Positions 8,817 to 17,915 are shown, numbered from the stretch's first letter. The stretch: DNA of 64,000 bases from an uncultured beta proteobacterium (GCA_903869595.1 CAIPZV010000033.1:43624-107623); one strand, 5' to 3'. The notes: generated by a model not told the origin, from the sequence alone. A program made the numbers and translations.

Positions 8817-10028
8817 ATGACCGCAACCCATCCCCTACCCACTGCACCACTCGCATCCCTGGGCTTTGACCCGGCACGCAGCGCGCGCCTCCTAGACACT
8901 TTGCAGGCCGAGGTGGCCAAAGGCCGATTGTCCGGCGCAGTCGCGCTGATTGCCCGCCAAGGCAAGGTGGTCTTGCATGAGGCAATAGGCCAGCTAGACC
9001 CGGCCAGTGGTGCGGCCATGACCCGGGATGCGATTTTTCGCATTTACTCCATGACCAAACCTTTGGTGTCGGTCGCCACCATGCAACTGGTAGAGCAGGG
9101 ACGCTTGTTTTTGAGTGACCCAGTGGCGCGCTACCTGCCTGCTTTTGCTAAGGTGCAAGTGGCGCACATTGAAAATGGCCAGATGCAATTGCGTCCACCC
9201 CGCGCGGCGATGACGGTGTATGACTTATTGCGTCATACGGCAGGTATGACTTACGAGTTTTTGGGACAGTCACCGGTACAAAAAATGTATGACGAAGCAG
9301 GCCTGCGCACCACGACGCGCGGCCATAGCAATGCGCAATTTGCTGATTTATTGGCCAGCATGCCACTCATGTTCGAGCCGGGCAGCATTTGGGAATACAG
9401 CCGCGCTACCGATGTGCTGGGCGCGCTGCTCGAAGTTGTCTCGGGCCAAACTTTGGGCAGTTTGTTGCAAGCCCAGGTGCTAGGACCGTTGGGCATGGTG
9501 GACACCGCTTTTTATGTGCCACCTGAAAAGCAGCACCGCATTGCCCAGGCCTTCGCACATGACCCCGATGGTGGCACGCCTATGGAACTGATTGATTTGA
9601 CCGACGTGCCGCAATTGGAGTCCGGCGGCGGCGGCCTGGGCGGCACGGTGGCTGACTATGCGCGTTTCTGCCAATGCATGCTCAACGGCGGCACGCTGGA
9701 CGGCCAGCGCCTGCTCAGCCCACACACCGTGCGTTTCATGACCTCGGACCACTTAGGCCGCATAGGCCAAAACCGCACCGAAAACGCGGGCAATATGCTG
9801 GCACCGGGCACGGGTTTTGGACTGGGCTTTTCGGTGCGCATGGCGGCCGGTCTGGATACGCTGCCCGGCAGTGTGGGGCTCTATTCCTGGGGCGGTATCG
9901 CGGGTACTACGTTTTGGGTAGACCCGAAAGAAGACATGTTTGCCATCCTCATGATCCAGGCACCCAACCAGCGCGAGTACTACCGGCCCTTGTTCCGCAA
10001 CATGGTGTATGCGGCGATGGTCGGCTAA
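8817..10028 (+). CDS. Serine hydrolase, beta-lactamase class C / esterase family
   Basis: 403 residues. The nucleophile motif SMTK is at 78-81 inside AIFRIYSMTKPLVSVATMQL, and the tyrosine motif is in WEYSRATDVLG at about 196-206. The overall layout matches the class C beta-lactamase/EstB-like family (PF00144). No signal peptide is visible, which favours a cytoplasmic esterase or transesterase rather than an antibiotic-resistance enzyme. Position directly downstream of an acyl-CoA ligase, with only a repeat between, suggests co-transcription. The natural substrate is unknown. Confidence 0.87.
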   Translation: MTATHPLPTAPLASLGFDPARSARLLDTLQAEVAKGRLSGAVALIARQGKVVLHEAIGQLDPASGAAMTRDAIFRIYSMTKPLVSVATMQLVEQGRLFLSDPVARYLPAFAKVQVAHIENGQMQLRPPRAAMTVYDLLRHTAGMTYEFLGQSPVQKMYDEAGLRTTTRGHSNAQFADLLASMPLMFEPGSIWEYSRATDVLGALLEVVSGQTLGSLLQAQVLGPLGMVDTAFYVPPEKQHRIAQAFAHDPDGGTPMELIDLTDVPQLESGGGGLGGTVADYARFCQCMLNGGTLDGQRLLSPHTVRFMTSDHLGRIGQNRTENAGNMLAPGTGFGLGFSVRMAAGLDTLPGSVGLYSWGGIAGTTFWVDPKEDMFAILMIQAPNQREYYRPLFRNMVYAAMVG

Positions 10029-10065
10029 GTGCCGCGCCACACCCAAAAGGTCGAAAAACCCTCGC

Positions 10066-11115
10066 CTAGTCGCCCGACACTTGCAAGACCAGCTTGCCAA
10101 AGTTCTCGCCATTAAATAGCTTGAGCAATGCTTCGGGGAAGTGCGCAATACCTTCGACGATGTCCTCTTTGCTCTTCATGCGCCCGTCTTTGAGGTAGCC
10201 GGCCATCTCTAGCACCGCCAGGTGGTAACGGTCGGCGTAATCGAAGACCACAATGCCTTCCATGCGTGCACGGTTGACCAGCAGGCTGAGGTAGTTTTTC
10301 GGCCCGGCTACGGCAGTGGTGGCGTTGTACTGGCTTATGGCGCCGCAAATAATGATGCGCGCTTTGCGGTTGATACGGGCCAGCACGGTGTCCAAAATTT
10401 CGCCGCCCACGTTGTCGAAGTAAATATCTACACCCTTGGGGCAATGCTCTTTCAGGCCCTCGCGCACCGCACCGGGGCCGGCTTTGTAGTCGATACAGGC
10501 ATCAAAGCCCAGCTCCTTCACCACCCAATCGCACTTGGCTTTTCCACCCGCAATGCCCACCACGCGGCAACCTTTGATCTTGGCCACCTGGCCCACGGTT
10601 TGCCCCACCGCACCGGCCGCGCCGGACACTACCAAGGTTTCACCGGCCTGGGGCTGGCCCACGTCCATCAAACCGAAGTAGCCGGTCATACCCGGCATGC
10701 CTAGCACGTTGAGCCACTGCGTCAAGCTGCCCATGCGCAAATCAATCTTCACGAGGCCCGCTCGTTTGAACTCCGCAGCGCCCAGGCGCAGATACTGCTG
10801 CACCCCAAAGCCCGCGCTCACCGTATCGCCCACCGCAAAGTGCGGGCTTTTGGACGCGATCACCCGGCCCACGCCACCGGCACGCATCACCTCGCCAATG
10901 CCCACTGGCGGGATGTAGCTGCGCCCCTCGTTCATCCAGCCGCGCATGGCCGGGTCCAGCGACAAGGCCAGCGTTTGCAACACCACGCCACCGTCCTCCG
11001 GTTCGGCCACCGCTTCGGTGGTGGCGCTCCAGTTGTCCGACGTAGGCAGACCCACCGGGCGCGAGGCCAGGCGGAATTGGTGGTTGGTGAGGGAGGATAA
11101 GACGGTGTTTGACAT
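10066..11115 (-). CDS. NADP-dependent MDR oxidoreductase (zinc-independent, CurA/PTGR-like)
   Basis: 349 residues starting MSNTVLSSLTNHQFRLASRP. The N-terminus matches the CurA/leukotriene B4 12-hydroxydehydrogenase group, with LDPAMRGWMNE. The Rossmann part has VVSGAAGAVGQTVGQVAK near residue 160, then GVDIYFDNVGG. No catalytic zinc cysteine motif is visible, as expected for enoyl/enone reductases that reduce alpha,beta-unsaturated carbonyls. It converges with the serine hydrolase. The 250 bases upstream (11116-11367) are non-coding and mark the border to the AT-rich island. Confidence 0.88.
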   Translation of the reverse strand: MSNTVLSSLTNHQFRLASRPVGLPTSDNWSATTEAVAEPEDGGVVLQTLALSLDPAMRGWMNEGRSYIPPVGIGEVMRAGGVGRVIASKSPHFAVGDTVSAGFGVQQYLRLGAAEFKRAGLVKIDLRMGSLTQWLNVLGMPGMTGYFGLMDVGQPQAGETLVVSGAAGAVGQTVGQVAKIKGCRVVGIAGGKAKCDWVVKELGFDACIDYKAGPGAVREGLKEHCPKGVDIYFDNVGGEILDTVLARINRKARIIICGAISQYNATTAVAGPKNYLSLLVNRARMEGIVVFDYADRYHLAVLEMAGYLKDGRMKSKEDIVEGIAHFPEALLKLFNGENFGKLVLQVSGD

Positions 11116-11367
11116 AGGAGTGGCCTTCTTTGGGGCGGGTGAAAAAGGGCTGATGCTAGTGGCACCGGGAGGCGGGGCTGGTTACCGAGGCGACATGGCC
11201 TAGGCGAAACCGAATCACGAATGGTTTTAGACGGCTAAGTGCCTGTTTGGGACTACACCATCAATACCTATTTCGGTTTTTTTGTAGAAAATTGGTTTAC
11301 CTGTTAGTTATCGTTCTGATTCCAAAAGCTTGATGCCACCTTGATTTCCAAAGCGAACCAGTAGATA

Positions 11368-12243
11368 TCAAGCTGATATTTGAACCTGCGGAAAGCACTC
11401 GTCCGGCACGATCAAGTTATCGCTGAAAAACATGACCTCATTACCCACGTAGCGGCGCTGTGCCGTGTAGTTCAGTCCGTATGTTTTGGTATTTACGAGC
11501 TGATACAAAGCACGAATTTCATTCGCGTTGTCATATGAAACGACCCAGTGTCGTTGGAAGTCTTTGCCTTTGATGACTTTTGCAATCGCTACGTGATCGT
11601 CGTGTTCATAATAGTTGCGATACAAACCCTTGCCCTTCACGTAATAAGGAGGGTCGAGGTAGATTACCGATTCCTTTGGTAGAAACTCTTTGCATCGCAT
11701 CAATAGTGCTAGCGAATCTTCGCTGTATACCGTTATGTCTTGCGAGCGTTTGGCGATAGCAAAAATTCGGGCTGCGATCACGTCTTTCTTGAAACGTGCG
11801 TCCAGCTTGTAGGCTCCCTCTTGACTCATGCCGCCTATGACGCCCGCCTTCAAGATACCCGAGCGGTTAGTTCTGTTCATGAAAAGCGTAGCAAATCCCT
11901 TCTCAACCAGACTCGCATCGCGCTCCTCTCTAAGTACAGAGCGCCACTTAAACCATTCTTCGATGGTGATAGGGGTGGACGCTAGCAATTCCAGTAATTC
12001 CTCCGAATGCTTTGTTACAGAGGCCCAAAATGCGTATATCGCTGGGTCAGCATCGTTGATGTGGATATGGCTTGCATGGCCTCGAAAAAGCAAGTCCAGC
12101 GCAACCCCGGCGCCACCCGCGTAAGGCTCCAGGTAATGGCCGCCCACGATCTCATTGGCCTCCATCACCTTGGCGATGAAGGGTGCAAAAGGCGCTTTGC
12201 CACCGGGGTAGCGCAGTGGGCTGTAGAGCCTATTTGAGAACAT
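11368..12243 (-). CDS. D12-class DNA adenine N6-methyltransferase (Dam-like)
   Basis: 291 residues. It starts MFSNRLYSPLRYPGGKAPF; RYPGGK at 11-16 and the SAM-binding FxGxG-type motif EPYAGGAGVAL at 39-49 are present. FMNRTNRSGI at 121-130 is typical of the D12/MethyltransfD12 family, and the catalytic DPPY is at 197-200. It transfers a methyl group from SAM to adenine N6 in a target site that cannot be read from sequence. It overlaps the upstream ATPase gene by 14 bases in another frame, so the two are translationally coupled. Base composition is more AT-rich than flanking genes. It may be an orphan methylase, or the protective half of a restriction-like system with the ATPase; the second is inference. 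Confidence 0.9.
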   Translation of the reverse strand: MFSNRLYSPLRYPGGKAPFAPFIAKVMEANEIVGGHYLEPYAGGAGVALDLLFRGHASHIHINDADPAIYAFWASVTKHSEELLELLASTPITIEEWFKWRSVLREERDASLVEKGFATLFMNRTNRSGILKAGVIGGMSQEGAYKLDARFKKDVIAARIFAIAKRSQDITVYSEDSLALLMRCKEFLPKESVIYLDPPYYVKGKGLYRNYYEHDDHVAIAKVIKGKDFQRHWVVSYDNANEIRALYQLVNTKTYGLNYTAQRRYVGNEVMFFSDNLIVPDECFPQVQISA

Positions 12244-13954
12244 CGGGAACTTTCTTCAACTTTATCTCCAAGGCGTTAAGTTTCACATTATCCACAGCGT
12301 GGCCATTTTTCATAACGCCATGAATCGCGACTTTGAAGGCGTCTAAAAAATTATTAGTGGCCTGTGGGTTGTTTTCAACCCAATGCCGCCATGCATTAAT
12401 GGGTTTAAAGCTGGCTGCAAACAGCACCTGAATGTCTGCTGAGCTATAAAAATCCTTAAAAATATCTCGCTTAGTTTTGTTACCAGTATAGGCAGCTAAT
12501 CGCTCTTTAAGATTTGCCACTGGACCGTTGATGCCTAACTCGCTGATAGCTTCGCGACCAGCATTATTGGTAAAGACTTCACGCGAAAACCGTAGGCCGT
12601 TCTTCCAAAAAATATCTTCAGGTGGTAAGTTATAAAGATACTCGAAGATCAACTGATCGGGCGGTAATTCCCCAGGAAGCAGCACGACGTTTTTATATTC
12701 TTTCCCTTTTAGGAGTGGTTTGGCATCGGAGTCTAAACAAATGACACTGCGCACAGCAAATTCGGGTATCTTCTTATCAATTAGATTCTTGTACTCTGCA
12801 CATCCCGACTTGATACCTGTCATTTGATTCGCGTATTTCTTTATTGGTTGTCTATAAATCAAAGCAGCGAAGAAATCCTCCGCTTCTTTATCCTCGAAGT
12901 AAATATTTATGCTTGGCAGGATAGCCATTGGTCCAGCGCCAATCGTTTTCGTCTGGATATCAGCACTTATCTTTGCCCAAGACCAATCCTGCATGACCTG
13001 AACGGGTCCGTATGTGTTGCACAGATAAACAGTCTTAAATTTTTTGCTGTACTTTTGTTGACTCTGCTCGTGGGCGTATTCGATCATGACGGGTGAGTGT
13101 GATGTCATCACCACCTGCAAATTTAGTTTCCTGCATTCACGATCAAAAATCTTCAGCAAATTGATTTGCGCGGTTGGAAAAAGGCCAGCATCAGCCTCAT
13201 CAATTAAAAGTAAGCCTCCTTTGTAATCAACATATTCAGCTTGGAGTTTCTTAAATGACATCAGTGCCATGATGATCTGGCCGGCATTGTCCTCTCCGGC
13301 TGAGACTGACTCATGGTTGTAATTGTCACCGTGGGCAACGGCAGACGTAATAGTCCCATGCGTACCAGTGGCGTGGGTTGCACTGCGATTTAGCAGTTCA
13401 TTGGTGAGCGCAATGAACTCTTTTTCATGGGTTTTTAGATAGTCGAAATCATTTACTGTGTAGTCGCGGTCGGCGATTGGGTAGAGTCGCTTGAGGCTCA
13501 AAAAAATAACCGGATGAGTGAAGTTTCTGCTGGTATTTCCTGTTGCGATACTGTTTTTTCGGATGACCGGGCGCGGTGATATTGCTTTAGTATCATTGTC
13601 AGTTCGAGTCATCAACTCCAGGTTTGCAGTTGCCGCTCGGTCGGTGTATCCATCGTGCAAGAAGATACTTACCGAAAGAGAGCCTGGAACATCAAATTTC
13701 TCAGATATTCTGATGTGTTCGCTATATTGAGACTTGAAGCCTTTGCCGCTGATTTGTTGAAAACTGCGAAGATTTTCGCCCGTAACATAGTTTTTTTCAA
13801 AACTAAATATTTGCGCTGCAATGCCAAGGATTGATGACTTGGATGTACCGTTTTTGCCGCAAATGACGGTAATGTATTCACCAAATTCAATGTCCACGTT
13901 GTTTAGTGCACGGAATTTACTGATGTAGATTTTGTTAAGTTGCGTTTTTGTCAT
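12230..13954 (-). CDS. OLD-like AAA ATPase with probable C-terminal TOPRIM nuclease domain
   Basis: 574 residues; the ATG is preceded by AAGGAGG, so the start is firm. The N-terminus KIYISKFRALNNVDIEFGEYIT is the usual AAA_15/AAA_21 opening. Walker A is GKNGTSKSS at 33-41, with serine where a glycine normally precedes the lysine. The signature region SAGED is at 218-222, Walker B LLLIDEADAG at 248-257 and the H-loop TSHSP at 284-288. After about 345 the sequence looks like a TOPRIM fold: acidic FEDKEAEDFF near 353-362 and LDSDAK at 407-412. This ATPase-TOPRIM order is that of OLD nucleases (Gabija GajA, PARIS AriA). TOPRIM assignment is inferred from order and acidic spacing. The gene is strongly AT-rich relative to neighbours and overlaps the methylase. 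Confidence 0.8.
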   Translation of the reverse strand: MTKTQLNKIYISKFRALNNVDIEFGEYITVICGKNGTSKSSILGIAAQIFSFEKNYVTGENLRSFQQISGKGFKSQYSEHIRISEKFDVPGSLSVSIFLHDGYTDRAATANLELMTRTDNDTKAISPRPVIRKNSIATGNTSRNFTHPVIFLSLKRLYPIADRDYTVNDFDYLKTHEKEFIALTNELLNRSATHATGTHGTITSAVAHGDNYNHESVSAGEDNAGQIIMALMSFKKLQAEYVDYKGGLLLIDEADAGLFPTAQINLLKIFDRECRKLNLQVVMTSHSPVMIEYAHEQSQQKYSKKFKTVYLCNTYGPVQVMQDWSWAKISADIQTKTIGAGPMAILPSINIYFEDKEAEDFFAALIYRQPIKKYANQMTGIKSGCAEYKNLIDKKIPEFAVRSVICLDSDAKPLLKGKEYKNVVLLPGELPPDQLIFEYLYNLPPEDIFWKNGLRFSREVFTNNAGREAISELGINGPVANLKERLAAYTGNKTKRDIFKDFYSSADIQVLFAASFKPINAWRHWVENNPQATNNFLDAFKVAIHGVMKNGHAVDNVKLNALEIKLKKVPDVLK

Positions 13955-14014
13955 GTAGCCTCCTTGCCGCCATAGGGAAGTTCACACTCAGTTCATTCGC
14001 GTAGCAAACATGAC

Positions 14015-14263
14015 CTAAGCGCGCAGCAAAGTCATCAGGTCTTTAGTGCGCCAGGGCACGTCGGCTGTGCCTCGGGCGGCCTCAAAGCGATCCGGGTTGG
14101 TTTTCGCTTTGCGCGCAGTCCGGTTGTCGGGCGTTTTTTGCATTAGGACGTCCCCAATTGGCTTCACCGCAAAGTCAGTAAGGCTTGCGGGTGACAAGTC
14201 CATGGCATCGTGTACCTGTTTGGGGATGGCGGCCTGGCCTTTCGCTTTTGGGGTGGGACTCAT
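14015..14263 (-). CDS. AbrB/MazE-like DNA-binding protein (VapB-type antitoxin fold)
   Basis: 82 residues. AGGAG stands 6 bases before the ATG. The first part, KAKGQAAIPKQVHDAMDL, is the SpoVT/AbrB swapped-hairpin motif; the tail RFEAARGTADVPWRTKDLM resembles the C-terminal region by which VapB antitoxins bind PIN toxins. No toxin gene is adjacent: the next gene, 60 bases downstream on the same strand, is the OLD-like ATPase. It may be a relict antitoxin or, as an inference, the transcriptional regulator of the ATPase/methylase pair. Confidence 0.7.
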   Translation of the reverse strand: MSPTPKAKGQAAIPKQVHDAMDLSPASLTDFAVKPIGDVLMQKTPDNRTARKAKTNPDRFEAARGTADVPWRTKDLMTLLRA

Positions 14264-14410
14264 GACGGCTCCTCGAAATGCTTGCCAAATTTTATAGTGG
14301 TAATGGGATTGCGGTAGCCGAGCATTGACTAGGGTGGGCGCCCACGCCCTGATAATCGTGCCCCACAGCGCAATTCGCCCGCTGCTCCCCCGTACCCTGT
14401 CGCCAATGCC

Positions 14411-15154
14411 ATGTCCTCCACCTCCGCTTTCCCACCCCCGCTAACCCACCCCACCCAGCTAGAGAGCAGTCTTCGCACACGCGGCTACGCGGTCATATCG
14501 GCGCCGGATGTATGCGCGCTGGCCCAGGCTGAGGCAGCGCAATTGCAAGGTTTCAGGACGCTGTGGGATGACTTGCAACCCGATGGCTATTTGAAAGATG
14601 GCGGGCGCTACCGGCGCAGACGGCATAGTTGCTTTGTGGTCGAGGCCGATGGCGGAGTGCAACAGGCGCCGCACCGCCCGCATTGGCAGCCTTTGGAATA
14701 CAACGCGCTGCACGGCGGTATGCAGCGCCACTTTGCGCCTATGGCGGATGCGATGGCCGCGCACCCTGATTGGCTGGCTTTATTGCAATGGTTGGGCCGC
14801 GTGGCCAGCAAGCTGCGCGGTGTGCAAACCTGGTATGCCGAAGCGCACCAGTTCCGCATCGACACCACCGACGGCATCGGTCGGCCCACGCCCGAAGGCG
14901 CGCACCGCGATGGTGTGGATGTGGTGGCGGTGTTTTTGCTCGCGCGCCAAGGCATCAAAGGCGGCGAGACGCGGGTGTTTGAAGCCGATGGCCCCAACGG
15001 CCAGCGCTTTACTTTGGACGAACCCTGGTCGGTACTCTTGCTAGACGACGCACGCGTGATTCATGAATCTACGCCCATCCAACCCCTGCAAGCCGGTGGC
15101 TACCGCGACACGCTGGTGGTAACCCTGCGTGCCGGGGGTTTTCAGGGCGACTAA
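14411..15154 (+). CDS. 2OG-Fe dioxygenase family protein (PF10014-like)
   Basis: 247 residues. The iron-binding HxD is HRD at 165-167 within GAHRDGVDVVAVFLL. A distal His at 218 (DDARVIHESTP) and an Arg at 232 (YRDTLVVTL) complete a plausible facial triad and 2-oxoglutarate anchor. Length and motif order match the 2OG-Fe dioxygenase family related to BsmA and L-isoleucine hydroxylase, which hydroxylate free amino acids. The substrate is not readable. It is a single-gene unit bordering the AT-rich island and converging with bktB. Confidence 0.82.
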   Translation: MSSTSAFPPPLTHPTQLESSLRTRGYAVISAPDVCALAQAEAAQLQGFRTLWDDLQPDGYLKDGGRYRRRRHSCFVVEADGGVQQAPHRPHWQPLEYNALHGGMQRHFAPMADAMAAHPDWLALLQWLGRVASKLRGVQTWYAEAHQFRIDTTDGIGRPTPEGAHRDGVDVVAVFLLARQGIKGGETRVFEADGPNGQRFTLDEPWSVLLLDDARVIHESTPIQPLQAGGYRDTLVVTLRAGGFQGD

Positions 15155-15167
15155 GCCCAGCGCGGTT

Positions 15168-16355
15168 TTAGGCCTGTCGCTCAAAAATCGCCGCAATGCC
15201 TTGACCACCGCCAATACACATCGTCACCAGCGCATAGCGACCGTTGATGCGCTCTAACTCATACAAAGCTTTGACGGTGATAAGTGCGCCGGTCGCGCCA
15301 ATCGGGTGGCCTAGCGAAATGCCCGAGCCATTGGGGTTGACCTTGGCCGGGTCCAGGCCCAGATCGCGCGTGACGGCGCAGGCTTGCGCGGCAAAGGCTT
15401 CGTTGGCTTCAATCACATCCAAGTCATTGACCGTGAGGCCGGCTTTTTGCAGCGCCAGTTTGCTGGCAGGTACCGGGCCGATGCCCATGTACTGCGGGTC
15501 CACACCAGCATGCGCATAGGCCACCAAACGCGCCAGGGGTTTAAGCCCGCGTGCTTTGGCCACACTGGCTTCCATCAACACCACCGCCGCCGCCGCGTCG
15601 TTAATGCCCGAGGCATTGCCCGCGGTCACGGTGCCGTTTTCTTTCAGGAAAACAGGTTTTAACTTGGCCAATTCAGCGGTAGTGCAATTGGGGCGGAAAT
15701 GCTCGTCGGTGGCGTAGGCCACATCGCCTTTGCGGCTTTTGAGGATGACCGGCATGATCTGGCTGCTGAAGTAACCGGCCTCGGTGGCGCGTTGCGCGCG
15801 GTTGTGGCTTTCGACGGCCAGCGCGTCTTGCTCGTCACGGCTGATGCCCCATTTGGCGGCGATGTTTTCTGCCGTCACACCCATGTGGATGTTTTGGAAA
15901 GGGTCGTGCAGCGCGCCGACCATCATGTCGGTCATTTTGGCGTCGCCCATGCGCGCACCCCAGCGCATATTGAGGGAAGCAAAGGGCGCGCGGCTCATGT
16001 TCTCTGCACCGCCGCCAATGGCGATGTCGGCATCGCCTAACAAAATGCTTTGGCTGGCGTTGACGATGGCTTGCAGGCCCGAACCGCACAAGCGGTTTAC
16101 GTTAAAGGCCGGCGTGCCCTGGCCGCAGCCGCCACCGATAGCCGCCACACGCGAGAGGTACATGTCTTTGGGCTCGGTGTTGACCACATGGCCGAAGACC
16201 ACATGGCCCACGTCCTTGCCGTCTACCTGCGCGCGGGACAGCGATTCACGCACCACTTGCGAGGCCAGCTCGGTGGGCGCGATGTCTTTGAGGCTGCCGC
16301 CAAAAGTTCCAATAGCGGTACGCACCGCGCTGACTACAACTACTTCACGGGACAT
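15168..16355 (-). CDS. bktB: Acetyl-CoA acetyltransferase / beta-ketothiolase
   Basis: 395 residues from MSREVVVVSAVRTAIGTFGG, preceded by AAAGGA; the frame opens 11 codons earlier but lacks support. The acyl-accepting Cys is at 90 in NRLCGSGLQAIV; the C-terminal His and Cys are in GHPIGATGA and CIGGGQG. By memory the sequence closely follows Cupriavidus BktB, the broad-chain ketothiolase of polyhydroxyalkanoate and fatty-acid metabolism. It condenses or cleaves acetyl-CoA with acyl-CoA. An SDR gene lies upstream on the same strand but separated by 164 bases, so co-transcription is uncertain. Confidence 0.9.
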   Translation of the reverse strand: MSREVVVVSAVRTAIGTFGGSLKDIAPTELASQVVRESLSRAQVDGKDVGHVVFGHVVNTEPKDMYLSRVAAIGGGCGQGTPAFNVNRLCGSGLQAIVNASQSILLGDADIAIGGGAENMSRAPFASLNMRWGARMGDAKMTDMMVGALHDPFQNIHMGVTAENIAAKWGISRDEQDALAVESHNRAQRATEAGYFSSQIMPVILKSRKGDVAYATDEHFRPNCTTAELAKLKPVFLKENGTVTAGNASGINDAAAAVVLMEASVAKARGLKPLARLVAYAHAGVDPQYMGIGPVPASKLALQKAGLTVNDLDVIEANEAFAAQACAVTRDLGLDPAKVNPNGSGISLGHPIGATGALITVKALYELERINGRYALVTMCIGGGQGIAAIFERQA

Positions 16356-16519
16356 GGTTTTTCCTTTGCTTATAAAAATTTGGGGCAAGGGCGTCTGCCC
16401 CGAAATAGGAACAGATTTTCTGTGCGCATACGTACAGGCGGCTTACACACTGACTGGGCCTGCGCTAGGCGGGTGGGCGACCGGCATACTGGCTTAGCCC
16501 GGTCCGGTATGACTTGGCA

Positions 16520-17275
16520 CTAGCCGCGCACATCGGCCACCGCCTCCGCGCCAAAGTCGGCCCGCTCCAGGTAGGCCAGGATGCGCGCTGCGGCGTCAAG
16601 GGGGCTACTGAGCATGCCGCGCTCGTGTAGGGCCTGAAAGTTGCCAATGTCCGGAAAAGCTTGCGGGTCGGCGCTGCGCAATTGCACTTGCATATCGGTT
16701 GCGATGACGCCTGGCGCCAGCGAACAGACTTTGGCGCCGTGGGCTTGCAGGGCCTCTTCCATGGCCAGGCTGCGGGTGAAATGGTCCAGGCCCGCTTTGG
16801 CGGCGCAGTAGCTGGCCGAGGCGGCCATGGCGCGCCGCCCCAGGCCGGAGGAAATATTGAGCACCTTGCGCGGCGCCGTCCAATGGCGCGTCGCGCCCAA
16901 AAACGCGGCGCACAAAAGCACCGGCGCTTCCAGGCCCACACGCAAGGCATTGGCCAGGTCGGCGGACTGCCCATCGCGCACCGGGGCCAGGGCAGAGATG
17001 ACGCCCGCGTTATTGATCAGCGTGGCCGATTGCAAGGCCGTAGGGTCTTGCGCTTGCAGCCAAGCACTTAAGCGCGCCGCAACCGGCGCCGCGTCAGCCA
17101 GGTCTGCTTGCCATTGCTCCAGCGTGGCGCTACGCTGGGCGGCCAATGCATCGAGCGATGCATTGGGTTGGCGTGAAATACACAGTAGCAGCGCGCCAGG
17201 CTGTAGCAGTTGTTCGGCCATAGCCAGGCCCATGCCGCGCGAGGCGCCGGTCAAGATGGTGAGTGTTTGTTGCAT
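16520..17275 (-). CDS. SDR family oxidoreductase (sepiapterin reductase-like)
   Basis: 251 residues. Cofactor motif TGASRGMG at 9-16, structural NNAG at 88-91, catalytic Ser at 142-143 and YCAAK at 156-160. The basic residue in the glycine motif suggests NADPH. The spacing and C-terminal region GVIATDMQVQLR resemble sepiapterin reductase/benzil reductase-like SDRs, which reduce small carbonyl compounds. No pathway context pins the substrate. It is divergent from the YaeQ gene. Confidence 0.87.
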   Translation of the reverse strand: MQQTLTILTGASRGMGLAMAEQLLQPGALLLCISRQPNASLDALAAQRSATLEQWQADLADAAPVAARLSAWLQAQDPTALQSATLINNAGVISALAPVRDGQSADLANALRVGLEAPVLLCAAFLGATRHWTAPRKVLNISSGLGRRAMAASASYCAAKAGLDHFTRSLAMEEALQAHGAKVCSLAPGVIATDMQVQLRSADPQAFPDIGNFQALHERGMLSSPLDAAARILAYLERADFGAEAVADVRG

Positions 17276-17354
17276 TGCTTGAATTGCAGAGGGTAAATGG
17301 TGGCCTGATTTTGGCAGGGCTGGGGGCCGGGTGGCGCTCGGTCACAATCGGCGC

Positions 17355-17915
17355 ATGGCCCTCAAATCAACGATTTTCAAAGCAAACCTGCAAATTGCAG
17401 ACATCGACAATAGTTATTACGCCGACCACATGCTGACGCTGGCCCGCCATCCCAGCGAAACCGACGAACGCATGATGGTGCGCCTGTGCGCCCTGGCCTT
17501 GCAGGCGCACACCCTCAACAGCGTGTGCAATGGCGACGGCACATTAGCTTTCGGAGCCGGTCTGTCGGACCCGGATGAGCCCGATGTCTGGCTGCGCGAT
17601 TTCACCGGTCGCACCCGTGTCTGGATTGAAGTCGGTCAACCCGAAGACAAGCCGCTTATCAAAGCCTGCGGCAAATCAGACCAAGTTTTGTTGTACTGCT
17701 TTAACCACGCCGCCGAAGTGTGGTGGCGCGGCATGGAGAGCAAACTCAGCCGCCCGCAAAACTTGCGCGTCTATCGCGTACCCACGCTCGCATCCCAAGC
17801 GCTGATTCCCCTGGCCCAGCGCAGCATGCAATTGCAGGCCACGGTGCAAGAAGGCGTTCTTACTTTGGGTGATGCAAGTATCACGGTGGATATTGAGCCG
17901 GTAAGGTGGAAGTAG
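17355..17915 (+). CDS. yaeQ: YaeQ family protein
   Basis: 186 residues from MALKSTIFKANLQIADIDNS; an in-frame GTG eight codons earlier is less likely. The sequence follows the YaeQ family throughout: SYYADHMLTLARHPSETDERMM is split here as key parts YADH and HPSETDERM, then WIEVGQPEDK and VYCFN-like YCFNHAAEVWW. YaeQ has a restriction-endonuclease-like fold variant and was proposed to compensate for loss of RfaH, but its biochemical role is unresolved. Length is normal (about 180). Confidence 0.88.
   Translation: MALKSTIFKANLQIADIDNSYYADHMLTLARHPSETDERMMVRLCALALQAHTLNSVCNGDGTLAFGAGLSDPDEPDVWLRDFTGRTRVWIEVGQPEDKPLIKACGKSDQVLLYCFNHAAEVWWRGMESKLSRPQNLRVYRVPTLASQALIPLAQRSMQLQATVQEGVLTLGDASITVDIEPVRWK

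Noticed and set aside
11368..13954. Naming the ATPase-methylase pair as Gabija or PARIS
   Set aside because: Gabija needs a GajB helicase and PARIS an AriB partner; neither is present. The pair is left unnamed.
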